Source: Bacteroidota bacterium
Lineage (GTDB): Bacteria > Bacteroidota > Bacteroidia > Bacteroidales > Prolixibacteraceae
Length of the DNA stretch: 8,243 nucleotides
Direction: 5' to 3'
Assembly (NCBI GenBank): GCA_030695265.1
Contig: JAUYTA010000204.1
Location: forward strand, 1-8,243
Shown here: piece by piece, positions 1-6,690 of the stretch
Position numbering within the stretch: position 1 is the first letter of the stretch
Layout: each line of letters begins with the position of its first letter
Program-made: the position numbers and the translations under genes
The notes under the pieces: model-generated
What the model was told of the DNA's origin: nothing
The model's input: only the letters and a program-made list of their open reading frames with translations
Databases searched by the model: none

Positions 1-1818
1 ATGCTTGGTAAAGAACGCTCGCATTTGAAAAACAGCCTGTTTAGTTTTTTTGTTTCCGACAAAAACAAACCCATCTTCAATCTCTTTCTGGAGAAAATTT
101 TTACCGGCAAAACCAAAGAATCGTGCGAAATTGCCCTGTCAGCGAATGAAAACTCTCCAGTGTATGTTCAGCTTACCGGCATGGTTACCGAAAACTGGAA
201 ACAATGTCTTATATCAATGGTTGATATTACAGAGCACAAGCGTGTGGAGGAAGAGCGTCTCGAAAGCAGTGAAGAACGTTATCAATCACTCTACGAGAAT
301 GCCAAAATAGGCCTTTACCGGACCACTCCTGACGGAACCATTGTACTGGCAAATAAAGCTTTGGTTAAAATGCTTGGTTATACATCGTTTAACGAACTTG
401 CAAAAGTGAATGTTAAACAAGACGGTTTCGAAACACCGAACCAACGAAAGGCATTTTTAGAGAAAATAGAACAAACCGGAGAGGTAGAAAACTTTGAGAC
501 AACATGGATTCGTCAGGATCGCACGCCTGTTTTTGTGCGTGAGAGTGCCCGGGCCATCCGTGATTCTCTTGGCAATACGATTTACTACGATGGAACCGCG
601 GAAGATATTACCCAACTCAAGCATACGCAAGATGAGTTGGACTGGAATATGGCCTTACTAGCGGCCAAAGCAAATTCTACAACACCGAATTCCTCCGTTG
701 ATGCAATCCTGGTGGTTGACCAAAAGGGCAAAAAGATATTTCAAAACCAGCTGGCTGCCGACTTGTTAAAAGTTCCCCAGCATATCGCCAACGAAAAAGA
801 TGACGAGAGTGAGCTTCAATGGGTCGCGAGCTTAAATAAAGATCCCCAACACTTTATTGAACGGGTTAAGTATCTGTATTCTCACCCCAATGAAATAAGC
901 AAAGATGTACTTGAGTATAAGGATGGGACATTTCTGGATCGCTACACAGCTCCAGTTGTTGGCAAAGATGGAAAATACTACGGCAGACTCTGGATATTCC
1001 GCGACATTACCGAACGCAGACGAACCAAGGAAGCATTGCGCGAAAGTGAAGCACGATACCGCTTGCTTTTCGAAAAAAGCGCCGATGGCATCCTGATTGC
1101 CGATGTTGAAACAAAGATGTTTAAGTACGCAAATCCGGCACTGTGCCGAATGCTCGGATACCCCGAGGGAGAAATAACAACGCTGGGCCTGGCAGACATT
1201 CATCCAGAGCAAGACTTTCAACGGGTAATTGCAGAGTTCGAATCTCTGACCCGTGGAGACAAAACCCTTGCACCCGATATTCCTTGTCTCAGGAAAGACG
1301 GTATAATAGTGTACGCCGACATTAACTCGACCAACATCACAATTGATGGCAGGCTATGCGCCGTAGGCCTTTTCCGCGACATCACCGAGCGCAAGCGGGC
1401 AGAGGAAGCACTACAGAAAAGTGAAATTCAATTGCAGGTCATTATTGAATCGACAGCCGACGGTATTTTGGCCATTGACGGCAACGGCAAAGTGATTAAA
1501 ACCAATAACCGGTTTGCTGAGCTTTGGAGAATTCCTCCGGCTATTCTTAATTCAGGCGATGATGCAACGCTGTTGAATTTTGTGCTCGAGCAATTGATCA
1601 GCCCTAAACAATTTCTGGATAAGGTACATCAGCTTTATAATTCTACCGATGAAGATTCTGATACGCTCTTTTTTAAGGATGGTCGTATTTTTGAAAGGTA
1701 TTCTGCCCCGCTTATCCTGGACGATAAAATCATTGGACGTGTATGGTCTTTCCGCGACATCACTGAGCGCAAACGAGCGGAAGAAGCTCTCCAACAAGAA
1801 CGGGGTTACGTACAGTAA
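1..1818 (+). CDS. Multi-PAS sensor histidine kinase, N-terminal part (5' cut by window, 3' end frameshifted)
   Basis: This is the sensory half of a PAS-repeat histidine kinase. It has a partial PAS at residues 1-82, then PAS domains at about 92-206, 218-338, 351-464 and 477-590. Each ends in the usual DIT-x-x-K/R linker: VDITEHKR, EDITQLKH, FRDITERR, and FRDITERKRAEEAL twice. The ATG at position 1 is probably an internal methionine, because MLGKERSHL sits in the middle of a PAS fold (the 'LLG.ER..L' helix) and the first half of that domain is missing; the true start lies upstream of the window. There is no kinase core before the stop. The frame ends at GYVQ-stop just after the fifth PAS linker, and the sixth PAS continues in another frame, so I read this as one broken gene with the 1890-2882 piece. 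No transmembrane segment is visible, so a cytosolic sensor is likely. The ligands of the PAS domains cannot be told from sequence. PAS 3 and PAS 5 are clearly related to each other. Confidence 0.85.
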   Translation: MLGKERSHLKNSLFSFFVSDKNKPIFNLFLEKIFTGKTKESCEIALSANENSPVYVQLTGMVTENWKQCLISMVDITEHKRVEEERLESSEERYQSLYENAKIGLYRTTPDGTIVLANKALVKMLGYTSFNELAKVNVKQDGFETPNQRKAFLEKIEQTGEVENFETTWIRQDRTPVFVRESARAIRDSLGNTIYYDGTAEDITQLKHTQDELDWNMALLAAKANSTTPNSSVDAILVVDQKGKKIFQNQLAADLLKVPQHIANEKDDESELQWVASLNKDPQHFIERVKYLYSHPNEISKDVLEYKDGTFLDRYTAPVVGKDGKYYGRLWIFRDITERRRTKEALRESEARYRLLFEKSADGILIADVETKMFKYANPALCRMLGYPEGEITTLGLADIHPEQDFQRVIAEFESLTRGDKTLAPDIPCLRKDGIIVYADINSTNITIDGRLCAVGLFRDITERKRAEEALQKSEIQLQVIIESTADGILAIDGNGKVIKTNNRFAELWRIPPAILNSGDDATLLNFVLEQLISPKQFLDKVHQLYNSTDEDSDTLFFKDGRIFERYSAPLILDDKIIGRVWSFRDITERKRAEEALQQERGYVQ

Positions 1819-1820
1819 TT
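1796..1820 (+). other. Frameshift junction within the sensor kinase gene
   Basis: Upstream of here the kinase reads in frame 1 (…EALQQERGYVQ-stop, stop at 1816-1818). The frame whose codons start at 1809, 1812, 1815 and so on reads RTVIDNVPDLIYSKD, then CRKTLANLVDVRAMGAK, which is the classic start of a PAS domain and runs straight into the 1890-2882 frame. That second frame is open from 1767, so the two frames overlap at 1767-1818. One extra G in the run at 1802-1805 would give ER-G-LRTVIDN. Restoring 4 nt would give the more usual ER-x-L-L-RTVIDN length. I see no slippery heptamer or obvious stimulatory structure, so a mutation or a sequencing indel is more likely than programmed frameshifting. 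Confidence 0.85.
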
Positions 1821-1889
1821 GATAACGTACCGGATTTAATCTATTCAAAAGATCAGTTATGCCGGAAAACACTGGCAAACCTGGTTGAT

Positions 1890-2882
1890 GTGCGTGCCAT
1901 GGGAGCTAAGTCAGAAGCGGAAGTTTTAGGGAAAGACGATTTTGCCTTTTATCCAAAACAGATGGCTGAAGGATTTTATAATGACGACCTGACGGTAATA
2001 CAAAAAGGCGAGCCAGTTCTTAACAGGGAAGAATTCATTATTGATGAAAAAGGAGAGAAGACGTGGCTGCTTACGTCAAAATTGCCATTGCGGGATAAGG
2101 ATAACCAAATTATCGGGTTGGTAGGTATCGGTCGCGATATCACCGGGCGTAAAAAGGCAGAAGAAGAAATTCGCCTAAAAAACGAACAACTGTTAAAACT
2201 CAATGCCGAAAAGGACAAATTCTTTTCTATAATTGCCCACGACCTGCGGGGCCCTTTCAGTGGTTTTTTGGGATTGACAGAATTAATGGCAGAAGATTTA
2301 CCAAGTTTTACAATGGACGAAATACAGGAGTTTTCAGTAAGCATGAGAAACTCTGCCACTAATCTTTCCCATCTTCTGGAAAACCTGTTGCAGTGGTCGC
2401 GAATGCAACAAGGATTAATTCCCTTCGATCCGGAGGTAATACAATTACTTCCGGTTGTAGATGAATGTATGGCAATAATGCTGGAACCAGCCAAAAACAA
2501 GGGAATTGAAATAACATCCGACATTCCGGTCGATTTAAAGGTATTTGCTGACAATAACATGCTCCAGGCAGTAATCCGGAATCTTGTTTCAAATGCCCTG
2601 AAATTTACTCGCAAAGATGGAAAAATAAGTGTTTCGGCTAAATCCACCGGAGACAAATGTGTTGAAATATCAGTTAAAGACTCTGGTATCGGTATGAAAG
2701 CTGAAATGGTTGGTAATTTATTCAGGCTCGATGTTAAAACAAACAGACATGGCACCGAAGGCGAACCCAGTACGGGTCTTGGCTTATTGCTATGCAAAGA
2801 ATTTGTAGAAAAACATGGAGGCAAAATTTGGGTTGAGAGCGAGGTTGAAAAAGGTTCAACATTCCATTTCACAATTCCATAA
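1890..2882 (+). CDS. Sensor histidine kinase, C-terminal part (PAS + HisKA + HATPase), downstream of frameshift
   Basis: This is the catalytic half of the sensor kinase. From the called GTG start, residues 1-97 are the rest of a PAS domain ending in GRDITGRKKAEEE. A short coiled coil leads to the HisKA helix, with phosphoacceptor His117 in FFSIIAHDLRGPF. The HATPase_c domain (about 205-330) has the N box NLVSNALKF (Asn235), G1 box DSGIG (264-268) and G2 box STGLGL (294-299). The catalytic core therefore looks complete. The GTG start falls in the middle of a PAS domain whose beginning is encoded upstream in the same frame (from about 1806), so GTG is probably not a natural start. If translated alone it would be a kinase core with a damaged sensor. 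The stop lies 12 bp before a response-regulator remnant and the phosphorelay genes continue on the same strand, so one operon is likely. A frameshifted pseudogene or a sequencing error are the main readings. Confidence 0.85.
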   Translation: MRAMGAKSEAEVLGKDDFAFYPKQMAEGFYNDDLTVIQKGEPVLNREEFIIDEKGEKTWLLTSKLPLRDKDNQIIGLVGIGRDITGRKKAEEEIRLKNEQLLKLNAEKDKFFSIIAHDLRGPFSGFLGLTELMAEDLPSFTMDEIQEFSVSMRNSATNLSHLLENLLQWSRMQQGLIPFDPEVIQLLPVVDECMAIMLEPAKNKGIEITSDIPVDLKVFADNNMLQAVIRNLVSNALKFTRKDGKISVSAKSTGDKCVEISVKDSGIGMKAEMVGNLFRLDVKTNRHGTEGEPSTGLGLLLCKEFVEKHGGKIWVESEVEKGSTFHFTIP

Positions 2883-2894
2883 AAAATTATTATC

Positions 2895-3011
2895 ATGGCA
2901 AACAAATCTATTTTATTGGTAGAAGATAATCCCGACGATGTTGACCTGACACTTCATGCATTAAAAAAGAACAACATTAAAAAAAGTGAAGCTCCTCCAA
3001 CTAAAAAATAA
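2895..3011 (+). pseudogene. Remnant of a CheY/Rcp1-like single-domain response regulator (internal deletion)
   Basis: This 38-codon frame starts at an ATG 12 bp after the kinase stop and encodes MANKSILLVEDNPDDVDLTL, then HALKKNNIKKSEAPPTKK. The first ~28 residues are an unmistakable receiver N-terminus: beta-1 ILLVEDNPDD with the acidic pair, then helix 1. They resemble Rcp1-like regulators that follow multi-PAS kinases and phytochromes. A normal receiver runs ~140-150 residues. Here the phosphoacceptor Asp, the Thr/Ser and the Lys positions are all absent. The tail SEAPPTKK resembles the usual C-terminus of this family (…LLNEPPP-type endings), so I infer an in-frame loss of about 110 codons. 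The apparent joint lies at or next to a second A-rich tract (TTAAAAAAG at 2961-2969, TTAAAAAAAG at 2977-2986). The product could not act as a phosphorylatable receiver. It could still be translated as a small peptide, and the tail match is from memory rather than alignment. Confidence 0.75.
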
Positions 3012-3022
3012 GAACCCGAAAG

Positions 3023-4972
3023 ATGAAAAAAACACTACGGATATTGGTCGTTGAAGATTCGGAAGATGATGCCCTTTTGGTAATGCATCAAATCAGAAAT
3101 GGCGGATATGATATTGATTATGAGCGGGTGCAGACTGCTGAAAAAATGGAAGCAGCCCTGCATGAAAAAACATGGGATATTGTCCTTTCCGATTACCGGA
3201 TGCCGCATTTCAATGGTTTAGAGGCACTAACGCTTCTAAAAGAATCAGGTATCGATATACCATTTATTGTTATTTCAGGTACCATTGGCGAGGAAGTCGC
3301 AGTGCAGGCGATGAAAGCCGGAGCCCATGATTATATCATGAAGGATAATTTAAAACGCCTGATGCCCGCGATTGAAAGGGAATTGCGGGAATCGGACAGC
3401 AGGGCAAACCGGAAACTGCTTGAACAAAAACAAAAGCAGGCCGAAGAAAAATTAAGAATACTTTCCCAGGCAGTCGAGCAAAGCCCAACATCAATCCTCA
3501 TCACCGATACCAAAGGAAAAATAACCTATATCAATTCCAAATTCTCCGGCTTAACGGGTTATTCACCGGAAGAAGTCCTTGGACAAAATCCCCGCTTCCT
3601 GAAATCGGGCGAAATGCCAACCGGGTATTACCAAAAGATGTGGATGACCATCAATTCAGGAAAAGAATGGTCAGGCGAATTTCATAACAGGAAAAAAAAC
3701 GGGGAACTGTATTGGGAACAGGCATTTATTTCACCAATTTTTGATTCAACAGGTACAATCACCCATTTCCTGGCCATAAAGGAAGATATCACCGGACGAA
3801 AACAATCCGAAAAAGAACTTATCAGCGCCAAGGAAAAAGCAGAAGAGAGTAACCGGCTAAAGACTGAATTCCTTCACAATATGTCGCATGAAATCAGAAC
3901 ACCGATGAACGGGATTATGGGATTTACAACCTTGCTTGATGATCCGGGCATATCACACGAAAAACAAAAACAATACATCAAGTTTATCACTAACTCCAGC
4001 TCCCAACTATTACGGATTATTGACGATATTTTAGAGATTTCGCAGCTTGAGACGAAGCAGGTAAAAGCCCATAAAGAGAAGGTGTGCCTAAACGACTTAT
4101 TATTGGAACTGTTTTCTATTTTCGATATGAAAGCCAAAGAGAAAAAAATTCCATTGTATTTAAACAAAAGCCTCTCCGACAAGCAAAGCCTTATATATAC
4201 TGATACTTTAAAACTGAATAAAATACTAGGCAATCTGTTAGAAAATGCCTTAAAATTTACAAGCGCCGGGTTTGTAGAAATGGGGTACCAATTAAAAAAT
4301 AACGCGATTGAAATTTATATTCAGGACACCGGAATAGGCATTAATCCGGAGAAACAGGAAATCATATTTGAGCGGTTTTCACAGGAGGAAAAAGAAGTAA
4401 CAAGAATTTACGGCGGGTTGGGCCTGGGATTATCAATTGCCAAAGAAAATACGGAACTGCTGGGCGGAAAAATTACGTTAAAGTCAGAAAAAGGGAAAGG
4501 TTCTGTTTTTTATGTTACGATACCCTATGATCCTGTTTATTCACACGAATCAGCCAAAGTAGCGGATGTTGACACAGAACCACTGTCAGGCGAAGGGGAA
4601 CTTTATACCATTTTAATTGTAGAAGACGAGGAAGTAAATTATTTGTACCTCGAAGCGCTTATAGAACTGACAAACCTGAACACCAAACTAATACATGCCA
4701 AAAACGGAAAAGAAGCAATTGAAACATGCAAAAAAAATGAGCAAATTAACCTGGTCCTGATGGATATAAAAATGCCGGTTATGAACGGTTATGAAGCAAC
4801 AAAAGAAATAAAGAAGTATCGGCCCGGGTTACCGGTAATTGCGCAAACGGCCTATTCTGCTGAGGAAGATAAAGTTATGGCAAAAGCTGCCGGTTGTAAT
4901 GATTTTATTTCAAAACCGATTAGAGGAGAGATATTTAATCAAATAATTGCCAGGTACTTATTAAAAGAATAA
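3023..4972 (+). CDS. Hybrid sensor histidine kinase, REC-PAS-HisKA-HATPase-REC
   Basis: This is a 649-residue soluble hybrid kinase. REC1 (about 5-122) has acidic Glu11/Asp12, phosphoacceptor Asp57 in LSDYRMP, Ser85 and Lys107. A helical linker (about 124-146) leads to a PAS domain (147-258, ending KEDITGRK). HisKA carries His289 in FLHNMSHEIRTPMNG. HATPase_c has Asn408 (NLLENALKF), G1 DTGIG (435-439), an F box FERFSQEE and G2 GLGLGL (465-470). REC2 (about 528-647) has Glu534/Asp535, Asp581 in LVLMDIKMP, Thr609 and Lys631. All key residues are present, so both receivers and the kinase should be functional. No membrane segment is seen. It probably takes phosphate or a regulatory input through REC1 from an upstream kinase and passes it through His289 to Asp581 or a free Hpt/regulator; this is inference from domain order. 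It begins 11 bp after the response-regulator remnant with only an A-rich leader and no Shine-Dalgarno, as is normal in Bacteroidota. No DNA-binding output domain is present. Confidence 0.95.
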   Translation: MKKTLRILVVEDSEDDALLVMHQIRNGGYDIDYERVQTAEKMEAALHEKTWDIVLSDYRMPHFNGLEALTLLKESGIDIPFIVISGTIGEEVAVQAMKAGAHDYIMKDNLKRLMPAIERELRESDSRANRKLLEQKQKQAEEKLRILSQAVEQSPTSILITDTKGKITYINSKFSGLTGYSPEEVLGQNPRFLKSGEMPTGYYQKMWMTINSGKEWSGEFHNRKKNGELYWEQAFISPIFDSTGTITHFLAIKEDITGRKQSEKELISAKEKAEESNRLKTEFLHNMSHEIRTPMNGIMGFTTLLDDPGISHEKQKQYIKFITNSSSQLLRIIDDILEISQLETKQVKAHKEKVCLNDLLLELFSIFDMKAKEKKIPLYLNKSLSDKQSLIYTDTLKLNKILGNLLENALKFTSAGFVEMGYQLKNNAIEIYIQDTGIGINPEKQEIIFERFSQEEKEVTRIYGGLGLGLSIAKENTELLGGKITLKSEKGKGSVFYVTIPYDPVYSHESAKVADVDTEPLSGEGELYTILIVEDEEVNYLYLEALIELTNLNTKLIHAKNGKEAIETCKKNEQINLVLMDIKMPVMNGYEATKEIKKYRPGLPVIAQTAYSAEEDKVMAKAAGCNDFISKPIRGEIFNQIIARYLLKE

Positions 4973-4993
4973 CTCATTAACATAGTGTAATCT

Positions 4994-6469
4994 TTACTTC
5001 TTCAGTTCCCAACTCACACCGTCTTTGCCATCTTTGATGTCGAAGCCGATGGCGGACAGTTCGTTGCGGATTTTATCCGAAGTTGCCCAGTCTTTGTTGG
5101 CTTTGGCTTCAGCACGAAGTTTCATCAGCAGAGCAACCACTTCATTCAGAACTTCGCTGCTGCCTGAATCCGCCTGACTTTCAGCTTTCAACCCAAAAAT
5201 GTCGAAAACAAAAGCGTGGAAAAGTGATTTTAATGCATCGCGATCAGCCAGTGTGATACTGGTATTTCCGTCAGAAACCGAATTGATGATTTTCACTCCT
5301 TCGAATAAGTAACTCATCGCAATCGGGCTGTTCATGTCGTCGCCCATGGCAGTAAAGCAATTGGCTGAAAGTTCCGCAATATTCACCGAAGACGTTTCAG
5401 AAACAGGCAAGGTTTCAATTTTGGAAACGGCTTTCATCAGGCGTTCCAATCCTTTTTCTGAAGCCTGAAGCGCTTCGTTCGAGAAATCGAGTGTGCTGCG
5501 GTAATGCGCCTGCAACATGAAAAAGCGGATGGTCATCGGGCTGTAAGCCTTTTCAAGAAGTGGATGGTTTCCGCTAAAAAACTCGTCCAGCGAAATGGCA
5601 TTTCCGAGCGATTTGCCCATTTTCTGGCCGTTCAGGGTAATCATGTTGTTGTGCATCCAATAGCGGACAGCAGGTTTTCCATGGGCTGCCTGTGCCTGCG
5701 CCATTTCGGCTTCGTGGTGCGGAAAAGTCAAATCCATTCCGCCACCGTGTATGTCGAATGTTTCACCCAAATATTTGCAACTCATGGCAGTACATTCCAT
5801 GTGCCAACCCGGAAATCCTTCACTCCAGGGCGATGGCCAGCGCATGATGTGTTCGGGTTGTGCTTTTTTCCAGATAGCAAAATCCAATCCTGAGCGCTTT
5901 TCATCCTGACCCTCAAGTGCTCGTGTATTGCTGATCAGGTCTTCAATTTTTCGGCCCGAAAGTTTTCCGTATTCATTTTCGCTGGCGAATTTCTCCACGT
6001 CAAAATACACCGAACCATTGCTCTCATAACCATATCCGGAGCTTAGTATTTTCTTTACTTCCTCAATCTGCTCAATGATGTGCCCCGAAGCGCGTGGTTC
6101 AATACTTGGTGATTCCAGATTTAGCATTGCCATCGCCTCGTGGAACATGTTGGTATATTTCTGCACCACTTCCATCGGCTCCAGCTCATCAAGTTTGGCT
6201 TGTTTGGCAATTTTATCCTCACCCTCGTCGGCATCGGCCACCAAATGGCCAACATCGGTAATATTCCGCACGTAGCGTACTTTGTAGCCAATCTGTTTCA
6301 GGAAACGAAAAATCAGATCGAAAGTAATGGCAGATCGGGCGTGACCCAGGTGTGGCGGACCATAAACCGTTGGACCACAAACATACAACCCAACCTTGCC
6401 GGGAACAATCGGTTCAAAAACTTCTTTCTTGCGGGTAAGCGTGTTGTAAATCTGTATTTCCTGAATCAT
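4994..6469 (-). CDS. cysS: Cysteinyl-tRNA synthetase
   Basis: This class I aminoacyl-tRNA synthetase charges tRNA-Cys with cysteine in the cytosol. From the ATG at 6469 it is 491 residues. The HIGH motif is HLGH (residues 40-43, in [15 protein letters not shown]). The KMSKS loop appears as KMGKS (283-287), a variant I recall from Bacteroidota enzymes. The zinc ligands fit the E. coli pattern: Cys31, Cys226 (WHMECTAMS), His251 and Glu255 (FPHHEAE). The C-terminal anticodon-binding helical part ends in WELKK. The frame can be extended upstream through an ATG at 6475 to a TTG at 6493, but that TTG lies inside the predicted promoter element TACATTTG, so I prefer 6469 ([11 protein letters not shown]) or 6475. 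The gene is convergent with the hybrid kinase (21-bp gap, no clear terminator) and divergent from the ATPase gene. It is a housekeeping gene and likely unrelated to the neighbours. Confidence 0.97.
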   Translation of the reverse strand: MIQEIQIYNTLTRKKEVFEPIVPGKVGLYVCGPTVYGPPHLGHARSAITFDLIFRFLKQIGYKVRYVRNITDVGHLVADADEGEDKIAKQAKLDELEPMEVVQKYTNMFHEAMAMLNLESPSIEPRASGHIIEQIEEVKKILSSGYGYESNGSVYFDVEKFASENEYGKLSGRKIEDLISNTRALEGQDEKRSGLDFAIWKKAQPEHIMRWPSPWSEGFPGWHMECTAMSCKYLGETFDIHGGGMDLTFPHHEAEMAQAQAAHGKPAVRYWMHNNMITLNGQKMGKSLGNAISLDEFFSGNHPLLEKAYSPMTIRFFMLQAHYRSTLDFSNEALQASEKGLERLMKAVSKIETLPVSETSSVNIAELSANCFTAMGDDMNSPIAMSYLFEGVKIINSVSDGNTSITLADRDALKSLFHAFVFDIFGLKAESQADSGSSEVLNEVVALLMKLRAEAKANKDWATSDKIRNELSAIGFDIKDGKDGVSWELKK

Positions 6470-6490
6470 GGTCATTGATTTTTGATGCTG

Positions 6491-6498
6491 CAAATGTA
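6491..6498 (-). promoter_or_regulatory. Putative cysS promoter, -7 element TACATTTG
   Basis: On the minus strand, TACATTTG matches the Bacteroidota -7 consensus TAnnTTTG exactly. Transcription would begin a few bases downstream, near 6484-6486, giving a 5' UTR of only about 10-17 nt before the ATG at 6475 or 6469. No good -33 TTTG is seen at the usual 19-21 bp spacing, so the assignment rests on the -7 box and its position alone. Confidence 0.5.
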
Positions 6499-6656
6499 AA
6501 AATTATTGGTGAAACAGTATAGGTGACTGGCCAGGCTTTATAATCAACCCATAGCATTCTTTATTCCTGAAAACGGATCATAATATGAACCAATGGTTTG
6601 AACTTGCAGAAATTTATCCCTCAAAACAAATAATTCAAGCATGGTTGAAAAATAAG

Positions 6657-6664
6657 TATATTTG
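6657..6664 (+). promoter_or_regulatory. Putative promoter of the AAA_14/DUF4143 gene, -7 element TATATTTG
   Basis: TATATTTG matches the Bacteroidota -7 consensus TAnnTTTG and lies 26 bp before the ATG at 6691. A weak -33 match (TTC at 6634-6636) sits 20 bp upstream. The expected start site is near 6670, leaving a ~20-nt leader that is almost entirely a small inverted repeat (TTTCAA at 6672-6677, TTGAAA at 6684-6689) abutting the start codon. Confidence 0.5.
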
Positions 6665-6690
6665 CTTAAATTTTCAAACACAATTGAAAT

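Noticed and set aside
1796..1820. Programmed -1 ribosomal frameshift joining the two kinase pieces
   Set aside because: There is no X-XXY-YYZ slippery heptamer at the junction and no evident pseudoknot or hairpin just downstream; mutation or sequencing indel is simpler.
1976..2905. 309-codon open frame on the minus strand opposite the kinase core
   Set aside because: It lies entirely antisense to a well-supported kinase with conserved motifs, and its translation is rich in Ser/Cys/Pro with no recognisable domain; it is a shadow frame.
4973..4993. Bidirectional terminator between the convergent hybrid kinase and cysS
   Set aside because: The 21-bp gap holds no inverted repeat or T-run that would support an intrinsic terminator.
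5578..5640. KMGKS in place of KMSKS in CysRS as a sign of a damaged active site
   Set aside because: The same variant is, as I recall, common in Bacteroidota CysRS; the HIGH motif and all four zinc ligands are intact, so it is a lineage feature.
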